Assembly: GCF_021155765.1 (NCBI RefSeq)
Contig: NC_060112.1
Location: 19,468,001 to 19,532,000, forward strand
DNA length: 64,000 nucleotides
Source: Diprion similis
Lineage: Eukaryota > Arthropoda > Insecta > Hymenoptera > Diprionidae
Reading direction: 5' to 3'
The notes below the pieces were generated by a model that was not told where the DNA came from, did no database searches, and saw nothing but the letters and a program-made list of their open reading frames with translations. Position numbers and translations under genes: made by a program. The stretch's first letter is position 1. Every line of letters begins with the position of its first letter. This document shows, piece after piece, positions 25,501-38,800 of this stretch.

Positions 25501-26848
25501 AGAAGTAGCGAGAAAATTCTTGAAAAAAATTGGGCTTCTTTTAAAGTGGAATCAATACGAGAAAAAAAGTTATGCAAGGATCTGATGACGTGAGGCAAAT
25601 GACTCCTCGATTTCACCTGGAATGCCCCATATATGTATGTATTTTTTTTTGGAATCCTATTGGCCTTCATGTTAAATCAAAGGATTTGGAGCTATGATTT
25701 GTTTTCAAATCACTTTGTTTAAACGATGAGATTTTTCAAGAGGATGTAGCGCAAAATCTTGAGGTTTAACAATAAAATACTCAGTTCGGTTGGAAGTTTG
25801 ATAAAACATGTAGTGAAATAGTCAACAACCTTCATGTAAGTGATTTTTATTCTCAAAACGGAAAACAGTTGTTTTTTCGTTAAGTACGTTATGATTGATT
25901 CAGCACGAATTTTTATCATCGAAAGATGCATTCGTTAGGTAAATTTCAGTACCCAGGACATTATGCCTCAACTTGTTGCTGAAGTGTGAGAACGATATTA
26001 AGTCCAGTTGAGAAAGTTATTGGGATTCGGATCTCTATAATATTTCGTGAAAAAATTAATAAATCGTCTCGGATGACGTAAAAAATGTTATTCTCATTGA
26101 ATTTATCTAGTAAGACTTAAAAATGTTTTCAATGGTTGCCAGATGATTCTCGAATTTTCTAGATGATACTAGAACATTTTCAATAGTTACCCGAGTTTTT
26201 TGGAGACCTTTTTTACGTCATCCGAGGGACCTTTTCGTGTAAAAAATCCGGGCCCAATTAGTGACGTACTTGACGAAAAATCTATTTTTTTATTTTAGGA
26301 GTAAAAAAATCATTCTTGGCAAGGTTATAGATTTTTTCACCATTTTCTTTTTCAAACTCCAAATCAAACTAATTTGAGTCTATGAAATTTCATTGTCAGA
26401 GCCCACATTTTTGCGCTACATCCTCTTGAAAAATGTCATGTTCGGAATCACTCAAAATCGATAGATTTAAAAAATCTGAAATAAATTCAGTCTTCTTGTC
26501 GGCTAACAGAATTCCGTAAAAAAAAAAATTAAAACTGCATCTGAACAGATGAAGTCGAGCGTAGGTCGTGTTCAGCTACAATGCCCAATAAGCAGTGCAG
26601 TATAAATTTAATCGCACTTCATAGCCGTTTGATTCTGAGAAGAGATCAGACTATTTTCGTTAGGCAATGATAATTTGCGCGATAATTGCTCACCGTAATA
26701 TTTTTTCTATCAAGAGGCTTCCCAAAAAACCGACACCTCCTGTAACCAGGACATTACGATTGGCGTAAAAACTTGCAACTTCTTGCAGACCTGAGTTGTC
26801 TGGCGCAGGGTCTGCCATCATGTCCTGAATATACGTAGCTTGGGACAT
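22516..26848 (-). CDS. FAR-C: alcohol-forming fatty acyl-CoA reductase, complete, 525 aa
   Basis: Eight exons: 26848-26694, 24856-24763, 24674-24429, 24255-24110, 23933-23631, 23558-23277, 23023-22766, 22609-22516 (TAA). Exons 2-7 have exactly the lengths of those in FAR-B (94, 246, 146, 303, 282, 258 nt) and the same phases, so the two genes arose by duplication. Motifs are TGGVGFLG (36-43), IHAAATVRFDE, AFVHVSTAYSNC, active site YAYTK (223-227), GWINNVYGATG, SVSSCQKPITWGQF, WRFSNNSVLRL in the C-terminal domain, and the hydrophobic tail LLTAICGILLWLIW. The role is NADPH-dependent reduction of acyl-CoA to fatty alcohol at a membrane. It differs from FAR-B in the sterile-domain linker (exon 6 start) and C-terminus, where substrate preference may differ. 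Exon 1 begins MSQATYIQDMM. Confidence 0.95.
24857..26693 (-). other. Intron 1 of FAR-C, repeat-filled
   Basis: A 1.8 kb intron (GTGAGC donor, TCTAG acceptor). It holds a dispersed-repeat copy around 25380-25640, with TGGAATGCCCCATATA at its right end, and the inverted-repeat element at 25729-26436. No nested gene is visible. Confidence 0.6.
25729..26436. mobile_element. Inverted-repeat bounded element in FAR-C intron 1
   Basis: TTTTCAAGAGGATGTAGCGC at the left is the reverse complement of GCGCTACATCCTCTTGAAAA at the right. A second, inner inverted pair, TCTCGGATGACGTAAAAAA (26066) against TTTTTTACGTCATCCGAGG (26211), forms a hairpin of about 165 bp. No coding capacity. Confidence 0.65.
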
Positions 26849-29535
26849 TTTCGAGGAGAATATTCAACAAACTGAAACAGAAAATCGTCAACGTCGTCAA
26901 ATGCAAAATGTAAAGCTCTGAGTCCGAAAGCGGATAAAAATGAATTTTAATACATTCACTGATAGTTAAAAAAATATATACTGCAGGTATCGGTGACCGT
27001 GGTGATCTTCATCACCGGCAAGCAAGCTAAGAGAAGTTAATTCTCGAACTCCTTAAAGTACGACCGCTGATCTGTACAAAATATCTAAATTGATCCAAAT
27101 TAATTAATAACATTTCCAAAACGTGGATCACTATTCCCGTAACTCAGAGTTGTAATATATGCATAAGCTTCCATTTACGGAATACCCTCCACTTTTCTGG
27201 CAGGTTTTACAGACCTTGGTAAATTGTTATTTTCCCTTATAATATGATTTCGTAAGACTCAAGACAGATAAGTGCGCAGTGATGAAGCTGCTATTTAAAA
27301 AAATCAATATTCAATATCGAATTCCGGATTTCTGCCCAATTTTAAGTGCCCTGAGTTTGTCCCGACGTTCCAAGAAGTTCAAAAATGTTTTGTCTCCAAA
27401 GTTTAACCTAAGATTCAGTAATTTTTAAAGACCAAATCTATGAATCACTAAATACTAAAATATAATGTAATATTATCCAATATTGCATTACCAATTGGAA
27501 GTGAGGAAATAATTATTTGTCTTCAAACACTATTTTGGAGTCTCTTGGTACCACTGATTACCGTAAAGAACCCGAGAAGTGCCACAGAGCAAACTTTGGC
27601 GCTGGTGCTACAAGTCAATAGCAGTTCATGTTCAAACCAACAATGCTCTACGATGATCCACCTGAAACTAAGACTAAAAGCAAACAAGCTCTCCTTGACT
27701 TCCTGCAGTAATTTATTATTCTTCGGAGAAGGGGGGCTAAGGAGTCAGTAAGACTTGGACTTAATGCCTGAAAATAAATGAGTCTGTTCAATGCCTGCCA
27801 CCACTGGATTATTGAATAATTAATTGCATATGCAATAAATTATTTCAGCGCTATGCACTTCAGGATACAAAGGTGAAACCTCGATTGTTTAAAGCATTTA
27901 CATTTCTGGGAGGTATAGCAAAACCAATGAATAGTTTTAGATAATTATTGAAATGCTTGGGGTAATTTCACAAACCTCCGAAAGGCTTGAAACCTCTATC
28001 TGCAGACATGATCCGTAATTCGATTCGATATCCCTTCAACTCGTTTTCTGACAGTATTGAAGAATATTGGCGTCATTTGAAAAACCATATTCTAAATTCT
28101 AATATACTCGAGAGGCGGTATTCTTGTGGTTTTTGAGATGCATGACAAAGGTCATGTGAGATCTTGAGATACCTAATTATCTAAAAATGTCAAAGGTTTG
28201 AGTATACTGCCCTGGAAGTTGAGTGAAGTTGGTTTTTACAAACGTCGAGGCCGGCGCATTTCAAGCGGGTCGCGGTCATATTGAAGGTAATTAAAATTTC
28301 AGTTGAAATGATTAAGTTGTTCTAAACCTAATTCCTGTTGTCTATTTTCGGCTGCACTACTCGTGAAGTGGAATTATATATGCGCTGCCCTCTGAAGTTG
28401 ATTCAATCTGCAATACCTCGATGCGCGCAGAGCCGTTTCACAATTATTCGTCAATATTCTATCTGTTGGCCTATAACCGTACGATATCGAAATAATTTAC
28501 CTCTGCGCGAATTCATGCAAGTATAATGACCCAACATATAGCGAGACCAAGGAGTTGATTTTCCGGTGGCGAAACGCAATTCCGATGCACTTTGATCCGC
28601 CATACGTTAATCCGCTAATTTAGCGCATTAGCTACGTTTTTTTTTTTTTTGCGGCCTTTTCTTTACCTTTACACTCTCTGACGCATAGAATCGAACTCGC
28701 ATTTTGTTTCGAATTAAAAAAAAGGAAGTCGGAAGCGAAAGGCATTGATGAAGGTTACTGCACATACAGATACTATATAAAGTTTTGACAGAAGTACTTC
28801 GTTCTAGGTAGCAATTTTAAAAATCCGCCAGTGGTGGCCGTCGTCCATTCAGGTCCTAGAATACCGAACTGACTAATCTTGGGATGGCGGGATGTGACAC
28901 GCATTGAAGAAAATACATATAATTAATCCTTTGTCACTTGTTATTGGAAACTTGTATTGCAAATTCTTTTTTTACGTGTTTTATTTATCATTGTTTTGAA
29001 CCATTACGTATTTAAATTTATAAAACATCCGCAATTTTTCTTTGTTTTTTCTTCTTTTTCTTCTTCTTCTTCTTACTTCATTTACATTTCTGTATCTTTG
29101 CCTATAACTATATTATCGTCCTCACGTAGTGTACCTATTAGGAGCATTATTTGACAGCACTTTAAGGCATTACGTATATTAAAAACAATCATTATATTTA
29201 TACTATGGACATCGTGCGGTATTTATTGGTTGAGAACTTGGAACCAACCGGGTATATTACGGCATCTCTAAATACTTTCTCACCCAATAAAAACGTTCAA
29301 ATAATTTATAATTGTTATATTTTCAAGCACTGCCAGCCCCAAGATGAACCGCAATCAATCTTTATAAATAAAAGAGAAATTACAAATATACACAACGTGG
29401 TTAAAGAAAAGTAAATTGAACTGTAGGTAGAGATAAAATGATTACAGGAGATACTTACAGACTGTTAAAGCTTTCAAAATAGATCGCAACTTCGGTATGA
29501 GTGTTGGTTGTTTGATCGGTACGTATTTACAGTCG

Positions 29536-29566
<31 letters not shown>

Positions 29567-29887
29567 GTTTTACAAGCCTCGTTCTGACATTTAATGATTT
29601 TGATATTACATGAAAATTGATTCAGAATAATCACTTCACCTAGAATTGCTTGATAAGCAATAGGTAACTGTGTACAAAATCGTGTGCTAAGCGGAATCGT
29701 TCAATTTCATTGAATAATCCGAGGATCGGGTGTAGCCGTAAAGAATAAAAAAAAACTTCATAAATTTATCACTTTTAGAGGAATGCAATTTTGAAACGCA
29801 ATACATAAATAATAATTCACGAATAAGAAAAGTGAGTGCAAAATCGAAATTTTACACGTTTCATGAAATGTTTTACATAGGCAGTGA
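26849..29887. other. Spacer between FAR-C and WASHC2
   Basis: AT-rich sequence with a TTCTTC tract at about 29040-29075 and a TA microsatellite at 29537-29567. I see no gene here; short ORFs lack context. The 3' untranslated region of WASHC2 presumably occupies its right end. Confidence 0.55.
29537..29567. repeat. TA microsatellite
   Basis: Runs of (TA) interrupted by a single TG, about 31 bases. Confidence 0.85.
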
Positions 29888-32800
29888 TTAGTCTTTTTGG
29901 AGCATACTTAACGGGTCCTCGACAATTTTTTCGGCAGTTTTTCTCAAATCCCTAGTACCTGCTCTTTTAATCACTCCGCGTTTTTCAACCGACTCCGATC
30001 GACTGACATATGAGGTCGTCGATTTCCCAAATATATCGACGCCTCCCTCGTTATCGTCGTCGTCGTCGTCGAACAGCCCCGAAGACGTCATTGGTTTTTT
30101 AATCACAGTCTTTTTTCGCGCAAACACGTCCTCGTCGCTACTTGACTGATCGCCGAAAATATCTTTCGCGATCTTATTCCCGGTGGAAATTCTCTCTACA
30201 GGCTTCGTTTTACTACCGATGGTGAATATTTCGGCACTATCGTCATCGGAAAATATACCGGAGGTGGTAGTTGCATTTTTAGTTTCAGTCTTCACTTTTG
30301 CCCCTGTAGTTTTTTGGCTTCCTGACGTGTTTTGCTTGCCGATCTCACTGAATATTGATTGACTCTTCGAAGAGGATTCTGTCTTGGTGATTTTCTCCTC
30401 CGTAGTAACACTCTGCGATGATTTTGAGCTAGACTTGTTGGCCAACTTTTTCATAGCGCCGCCAAAAAGATCATCGTCCTGGTTATCGTCGTCGGTAAAA
30501 AGATCGATTTTCGATTCTTGGTGGGGTTTTCTAACGGACTTTGGTAGTGCCGTGGTAAAAAAGTCTGCCTCCGAATCCTCGGCGAAAAGATCAAGGCTCT
30601 GTTTTTTTGTGGTTGACGACGTTGTTCTACTTTTATCAGTTACTTTCAATTTGCCATGTTCCGATTCCTTTGAGGAACTACTCGAGAACAATCCATCGTC
30701 GTCGTCATCAAACAACAGATTCTTACCCTTTTCGGGCGACGGAGTTTTCGTTACAAATGGGAATAAATTGCTCGGATCCTTCAGGGGATCGTGATTACCG
30801 TCGCGGAGTGGATCGGTTAATTCCTTTTTCTTTTCTTCCTGTTTTCTAACCCCGCGAGACTCCGCCTTGCTTTCGACCCCCGAGTCTTGTTGATCCTGAG
30901 ATTTATCCCGTGAGTTCGCTTCACCAGCAGACTCTTCATCTCTGATTGATGTATTTTTAACCGCACGTACCTCTTCGCCTGTGATCGGTTTCTCCCGTTT
31001 CTTAACATCTTCTTTTTTCGTATCGGTATAAGAAGATTCATTAGTAACGACTTGTTTTGACGACGATTCGAACTGATCGCTGAACACGGCCGTCTCTCCC
31101 TTCTCACTAAGCGTCCGGTTCTTACTTTTAGAGGTTTCGTGTTTGGCGGTTTTTTCAACTTTCACGAAGGACTCGACGGGCGAAAGAATCGGGGCCCTGC
31201 CAAAAAGGTTGTCCTCTTTCGGCGGATCCTCGGGGAGATCCGGAGGTACGTCAAAGAGGTCTTCCTCGTCGGTAGAAGGCGAGAGAAGCGTGTTCTTGTT
31301 CATGCTCAACGTGCTTTCTTTGCTAAAACTGATCTCCGAGCGATCGTCGAGAAACGTGGATGAGCTTGAATCGGTCACTCTGACGCTGACACTTTCGCTT
31401 ACGCCTCTAGAAGTGGTCAACCTGTCGTTGTTCGAATTAACGATATTTTCAAAGTTCACCGATTTTTCCGTAATAGACGGATTATTGTTTTCACTGTTAG
31501 AAGACAAGTTTCGATTTGTTTCGGAATTGTTATCGGTTGCGAAGTCTACGCTGTCGAAATCGATGCCGCTTTTGCGAAGAGCGTTCTGACGCGCGTGTCT
31601 ACTTTGAGGGCGTCGTTTCGTCTGGATCCGGACTCGACTCTGCAACAGATAATTGCCATGGTTACCAATGATAAAAAAAACGCTACAATTTTGACTGAAT
31701 CTGGAGTCTCAAGTTATCATTCAAAAGGCACTTCAAAGGAAAAATCAAGAAAATTATTTTACTTCCATAAGAATATCAGTGGAAATCGTGTCTGGTACAC
31801 CTATTGGACGTGCTTCCGGCTATGATCAAGTATTCTAAAAGTACCTCGTTCAAATTAACTCACCTTAGACGCGGTGACGCTCAGTGTTTCGACTTGGACT
31901 GGTTGATCGAAGCTGATGGCTGGCTCGATTTCCTTTTGGTCGGTGGGCGAGAGGAGTGGAACAGCTTTGGACGGTTCGTCTACAATTAGACAAAAGATTC
32001 GTTGATTAATTGCGACAAATTGTAGAGTGCGTGAAAATGCTTGCACAATATTCTGTGTTGAAGAATTTCCGCTTACCTGCGGGCAGTGTAGGTGTAGGAT
32101 TCTTCCTTGACGTGCTCGAGCAGCTGCCATCCGCGCTGTCCTTGTCCGCGTCTTCTTCTACTCTGTCTTCGTTCTTTCTCCAAACCGGGGGTGAGTCGGT
32201 CGGGGACAAGATTTTCAGATCGCTCATTCGCCCCATCAAATTCTTTATTTTTCCCGAAACAACCCGACGCTGAACGGCGTTCGGTTTTTCACCCGATCGT
32301 ATTTCCAGTGTTTTCGGAGGTTCTCGTTTTTCCTCAATGGAGGAAATTTCTTCCGACTTGAAGGACGTCGAGGACGTTGCTTGTTCGGTATAAATATTAT
32401 CAGACTTGGAGATTGTCGACGACATTTCTCCCTCCGAAGAGGAAATTCTTGTTTCGGATTCGAAACTTTTCACCGAAGATCCCTCCGACACCGTTTTAGT
32501 TCCCTCGATGATTTCAGATCTGATTTCCGTCGATTTCGACGAGGCAACATCTATTCTTTGATTCAATTTCTTAAACACCTCGGGTTTCTTCGCGATTCCA
32601 GGCTTCGCGTCCGCTTCGAGAAGTTTCGACTTCTGAACTGTTTTAATCTCGTTCAATATCTTTGTGGCGAGATTCTTGGATTTATTTATCGAGGAAATAC
32701 CATCCCCAACGTGTTTACTCAGCGTGGAATGCTCTTCTTCTGCATTTATCGTCCGTTCAACGTTACCTCCAGCGACTGGCGCTTCGCTTCCGCTCTTCGA

Positions 32801-35800
32801 CTCCACATCTGTTTTCTCTACGGTCTTTGCCACGTCCAACTTAGCCGCCAGTTGTTCCATCACTTTGGATTTAATCTGGCCTCCGATCTTCGCCCCCGAT
32901 TTCACCACCGTCTCTGACGAGGCTTCAATTTTCTTCAAGGACGAAGTCACTTCCGACTCACTTCGATCAAATTTTCTCGTAGTTTGCGACGGTGCAGCGA
33001 ACAGATCCTCCGCACCATCGTCAAACAAACTCGGTGCCATTTTCCTCTGACTCTCCGATATTTTCTTACCAAAACTAGGAGCGAACAAATCGTGGTCATC
33101 CAGATCATCGAATATACTACCAATGTTCGTGGCTGTCGCGGTCTGCCGAGTCTCTTTGCTACTGACTTGTTCCGATTTTTCTTCATCTTTGCTCGAGACG
33201 ACCGACGCTTCTTCGACAACTTTCGAAGCGAATAAATTCACATTCGACGAGTCTTTGCCAGCGGAAATGCCACTCCCGAGTTCATCCGCGTTTTCGTTCT
33301 CATTCTCGTCGAACAATCCTTTATTCTTGAAGATATTGGGTTTGTTGGAAGGTCGCGACGACGCCGTTGTCGTGAGAAGATCGGTGCTTTTTTGTGAGCG
33401 GGATCCAGAGCTGATGTTGGAGAAAAGGTCGTCGTCGGAATCAAAGTCATCGAACAACGAGGCCACCTTAGATTTTCCCTCGGTCTTCGACCCGGCTTTT
33501 GGCAGCGGTGGAGGGCCGAAGATGTCGTCGTTTTCAAGAAAAATATCGGAGTTCTGAACTTCCGTTGGGTCGGGTGCTTCCTCGATTCGGGCATTGTTCG
33601 GTGAATTCTCACTGTCACGGCTGAGCGTTTTTGCCGCGAAAAGGCTGTCGCTAGCAATCCTTTCTCGATACATGTCTCCGGTCTTATTCCAAGTCGACGT
33701 CATCGCCGGCTGGAAGTTAGGGCTGAAAGCATACCAAACATTGCGGTATTAAATATCAAAATCCTTAATTAAAAAAACTATCTGAGCTGAAGAAATTTAA
33801 TAGGTATAAGGTATGTATTTTATTTTTACTGGAGTCCCGAGATATACCGTTGACATAGATTTGTAAATCGAAAGGGAAAAAGTAAGAAGTACTGCCAGTA
33901 TATTGCGTCTTGTCATTCTAACGACTTGGCAATCACTTTATGTATGTACCTAATTCGAACGGGTGCCAAAATATTTAGGAAACAAACGCGGCGTACTTAA
34001 AATCTAGCTGTGGCGTCAGTGACCGGCACCGCGTACAGTAATAAGAGAATTAAAAAAGATCTAAATCTAGGTCAGAAGTAGGTATTGTAACAATTTACGA
34101 ATGGTGATAAATTTAAAAGAGAAATAAATAATAAAAAGACAAGTATACGTAGTGGATAAAAATGTATATTACCATCATTCATTTATTTATAAAAACATAT
34201 TAAAAAAAAAGAGTTTACAAAACAAAAATGCAAGGGTCCCTACTCGTCGCAAGTCCACTGACCGGACTTGTTAGTCTAATGAAGAACAAATAGACGGCAC
34301 AAAAATGTATAAATTAAAATGTAGAACACAAAAATAAATAATATAAAATCGGACAATAGTCGTCGAAAGATAAATAAATATAAAACGATAAAACGGAAAT
34401 AAATAGATAAAATTGGATAAAACGGAAGGTAGAGCGATTACGTGGGTTGCTGAGTTGTGGGTGATAAAATGTGATTTAATTATTCCTTTCTAGAAAAATT
34501 TCGTTGTCAATGGGGGGCTATCGATTATTACCTGATCAGTATTTATTAAATATCACTTTCCGAACGTTTATCACTCCCCCACCGACTCTAACCTTCGACG
34601 ATCGTAGGCCTACTAACTACTTCGCTGTTCCATTCTATCCTTCCATAAGTCTGTTTACTATTTGAAATATAATACATCATCACAGTATCTATACTTGAGA
34701 TTTCTTGAGCAGCGCGTGTTTTCTAAATACGTATCGAATTATCTAGAATACCGATTTTCTTTTCAACGCAGCAATTCTACTTTACAACAGACTATCGGTT
34801 GGAGAGAAAACGCACTGGATTTCTTGAAGTAGGCATATGCGAAATGACTCACCAATCCACGCAATTTATTATATTACTAAGCCTCATCTTTGCCGATGAT
34901 GCTGTGCGTGAAGAGTATAATGGAGATTAAAGGTCAGAAAATAAACCGGTAAGTGACATACGTCGCACCGTGAGACGGTAGTTGAGAATATATTTCGACT
35001 CGATCAGCGACGCCTTTTGAGTAGTTTCGTGACTCACGTGGTCGTGATCCATTCAATAATATTCCCAAAATAAATATGAGCGATAAAATGCTTATGATAT
35101 TTACAATTATCGGATGTATACTCGTATATATAAAAAGGAGAATTTCAAAACTATACAGGTATGTCATGTACGTACGTATAATGATTTTTGACACATCCCA
35201 ACTTTACAAGAACTGAAAGAGAACTAAAACTAACGGTTCCGTCCGCTGAATTAGCAAAGGAAATGTCTAAATCCAAACTAACCAGAGCGCAGCGAAAACG
35301 TCTCTTGATAGACTAGAAGAAGGATGTAAAAGTCGGACAGCTGCGCTTCGTGATCAGAGACGTGTCGCACGCAAGTGTGATAACTCCCTCGTATCCTTGA
35401 TTTTCGGCCACTTTCGCAGTCACCAATGAACCGTGCAGTTTTGCGATGCAAATACGAGATACGTGATATGAGTCGAAATTGAACGGTGATTATTAATATC
35501 CTTCCAACAACGAGGAAAGAGAATCAAAGTAAAATTGAACCTGGGTAAAATGAACTGCGTAAAAGTTCACGCGCAGTCGTTTTCGTCTGGTGAGCAGTCA
35601 GAAAGTAACTGAGAGCATTTTGAGAAATTCTACGAAACGGCAGACGTCAGGTGTGGAGGTTTTCCTATCGCCCCTGAGATCGAGCTTGCACAATCGTCTC
35701 CGCAAAAGCGCTGGCCGACTGCCAAAACGTATATACTACAGATATACAAAGGACAACGACCAGACCGCTATCATATACAGATTTGTAGAGCCGCAGCTGC

Positions 35801-38800
35801 GCGATCGTATCGGATTTAACATGCTTTTTATTTATACTGAAGATCTGATTTCTTGCAAACAATCCAGCGAGCCCCGCGGAATTATTGCGCTTTCTAGAAA
35901 TTTAAAAAAATTGTTTTTGTTCAAGAATACGTGTATAAAAACTCAGCTCATTGTCAGATCTGAGATCCGGAGCTTGTAAACAGTTCTGTTCTTTGTGTGA
36001 ACACATATTTTTCTGCAGTTTACTCAGCGAACATCGCATGCTGATGCAAGTACCGCGCAGTAACGATAAGTATTAATTACATTGTAGCTCTAATTAATCA
36101 GCTCTTAAGTAAGTGGCTATAAATTAATTCAGCGTTGTGTTGGTTTTATAATTGATAAGTAAAAAATGTTTCAGAAACCCGTGAAATTCTTGCACGATAG
36201 TGTTGCACTTGGAGAATGAAAACCGGGCCTACCTCAATTATTACTCTTGTCGTCAACTTTAAAATCAATCTTGTAAAGAACAATAATTCCCAGATTCTCT
36301 TCCTTCTTTCGTCAATTTTATATGGAATAAATTTCTCAGCAGAAAAGATACTTGAAACGTTGAAAAAATACGAAATAATTCACGATATCGGTAAATGGTT
36401 ACGACAGGGTTTACCAAATGTTACATAACGATACACCGATCAACGTCAATCGTATAGTTGCCCAATAATTGTGATCCACTAATCATGAGACCGCACAAAG
36501 GATAGTGAGAAGAATAATAATAAGATAGTGGAAGATTTTCAAATAAAATGCCGCTAATATTGATATACCTCCAAAGCAAATGGGATTCGCTCGACTTTCG
36601 AATGCCAAATGACAATAAGTTTTCCAAGAACTGCATAAAAATCAATTTTCGATTTTTATCTAGAATTTTTCATCCAACTGTTCGACTAACGTATAATTAC
36701 TCAAAACGAATTTTACTGCTTCAACTATTACACATGAACGATAATCCTTCCCCATTATCTTATGGACTTTATGTTCGCAGTGCACGTATCGGTAAGGAAT
36801 ATTTATAATTATTGTTTTGTATCAATGCTATTTATATTATACATAATAAAAATGATCTACTACTTTCTTTGAGAGGCGATAAAAGTTATTAGAGAAAAAA
36901 TAACACTAATTTCGAAGGTTCTGCAGTAAATTTTTTTTCACGTTACAAATGGCTTGGCTGAATTGAAAAGTTGACGATATCATTTCTCTTGACCATTATT
37001 TTTAGATTTCCTGCCATTACATAGAACGATGCGGGAAAATAGCCGATAGATCATTATCGTCGATAGGCTAATAGAGTGTGACATGATTTAAAAATATTAT
37101 AAGTGCCTATAACTATTCCAAGATGTGGTAGTCCAATAGATAGTCCAATTCTCTATTTCATAATAATTTTTAACACCATTATCTGCATCTCTGCTGCTAG
37201 TATTTTTTAACACTACCAGATAAATATTAAAATATTAAACGTCAAGTGAAATTTCGAACATTTTCTGTCAAGATTTTATGGTGATCCCGTGAACAGATTG
37301 AATTAATGCACAGCTCCACATAGAGGGGCTTCGCCAGTTATAATTACGACAATGTTGTTATCGACGTAATACCCCCATGCGTTTAAAAGTGGAAAAGATA
37401 AACATTATTAATGCGACATTTGTGTGTGTAAGAACAATGGAAACTTTCGAGGGACACGAGCCATTTGAAGAAGTTTGAGGGCAAACGTTTGAGATTCTGC
37501 ATGAAAAAAGTTACTTCTTCATCGTCGAGATCACCACCATGAAGATCCTGCAATTGGCAACTGTGATTTGTGTTTTACTACAAGTCCTCACAACTCTTTC
37601 GGCATTAAGTGAGTCTATTTTACAAACATTACGTGATACTGCGTATATATTCCATCTACAAGATTTCAGTTTGACAAGTAAGACAAAAAGAAGTCCTGTT
37701 GTCAACCAAATTCAAAATTTTGTTGAAATTCTACAAAATCCCCATATATTATCATATAAGAAATTGAAAGTAGATACATTATCATAGTGATTTCTCAAGA
37801 TATAACAAAATAACCTGTCATGATGAGATTTTAAAAAATTTGAGAACCTTCAAGTCTCGCTAGCATGTCGATTATTCAACATTTGCCCTCACGAAACCGA
37901 TAAGTATGATTCGACTTCGCAGCATTAAAGCAAGGAAACGGCAAATTACGGATAATCAAAAGATAGTGACAAATAATGCAGAAAAAAATCATCAGGCTTA
38001 TGAACAATACAATTATGAAAAATGGATATTTGAGCCCATATTAGTGTATTTACGGTACTATCGGAAAAAAGCATCTGATGCACTATAAGAATATTTTTAG
38101 TGGTTCTGATTTATACGTTACACATTAACCATATGCAGTATTGTTAATTGTAAGCTGGATGACTTTTATCGTGCCAATCATAATGCAATTATTACAGAAA
38201 ACGTATGCAAACACAAAAGAAGACAACTGACACAGGGACAAAGCCTGACGGACTGCTACACAATTACAACCTGCAACGAGGGGGGCGTTTTATCGCGAAA
38301 AGAGTCGTGAGTGTAATAATAATAATAAGAAGACCAAGAATAATGATAATAATGATTTCTATTATACAGCTCCAAGTTTGAATGATAAAGCTTTCGCGGC
38401 TAGGATTCCTATTCCTACCACCTCGAGTTACATTATCATATCGCAAAAATACTAATAATGAATTTTTCTCTACAACAGATGCCCGAGGTACATCTGCGCT
38501 CATCATTTACGCGGCTACAAACATTTCGATCACCGCAAGCCTTATCCCGAATGTTGCGGGGGTCCCATTTGCGACGATGTTTATAAATCTTACTATTACA
38601 TACCCTAAGGGGTGAGCGATTGAGTCAAAGTTAAGTGGGTAAAATATCTTTAGATGCAAAATTCAAGTTGAAATTTTACTGTCGTTTAACTTATTTCTGT
38701 ACCTGCGAATATAACCATTCTATTGATTACTCATATCTATTCAAGTACTCATGGCCGTTTACTGTTTAGATGTAAGCTGTGAACTTCAAGCATGGGAATT

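Noticed and set aside
30384-33557. Plus-strand ORFs of 80-178 codons
   Set aside because: Antisense shadows of the large WASHC2 exons, with serine/phenylalanine-rich composition from complementing Glu/Lys/Ser codons.
35590-35979. 129-codon plus-strand ORF in the WASHC2 intron
   Set aside because: It begins at GTG, not ATG, has no family resemblance and no flanking splice partner.
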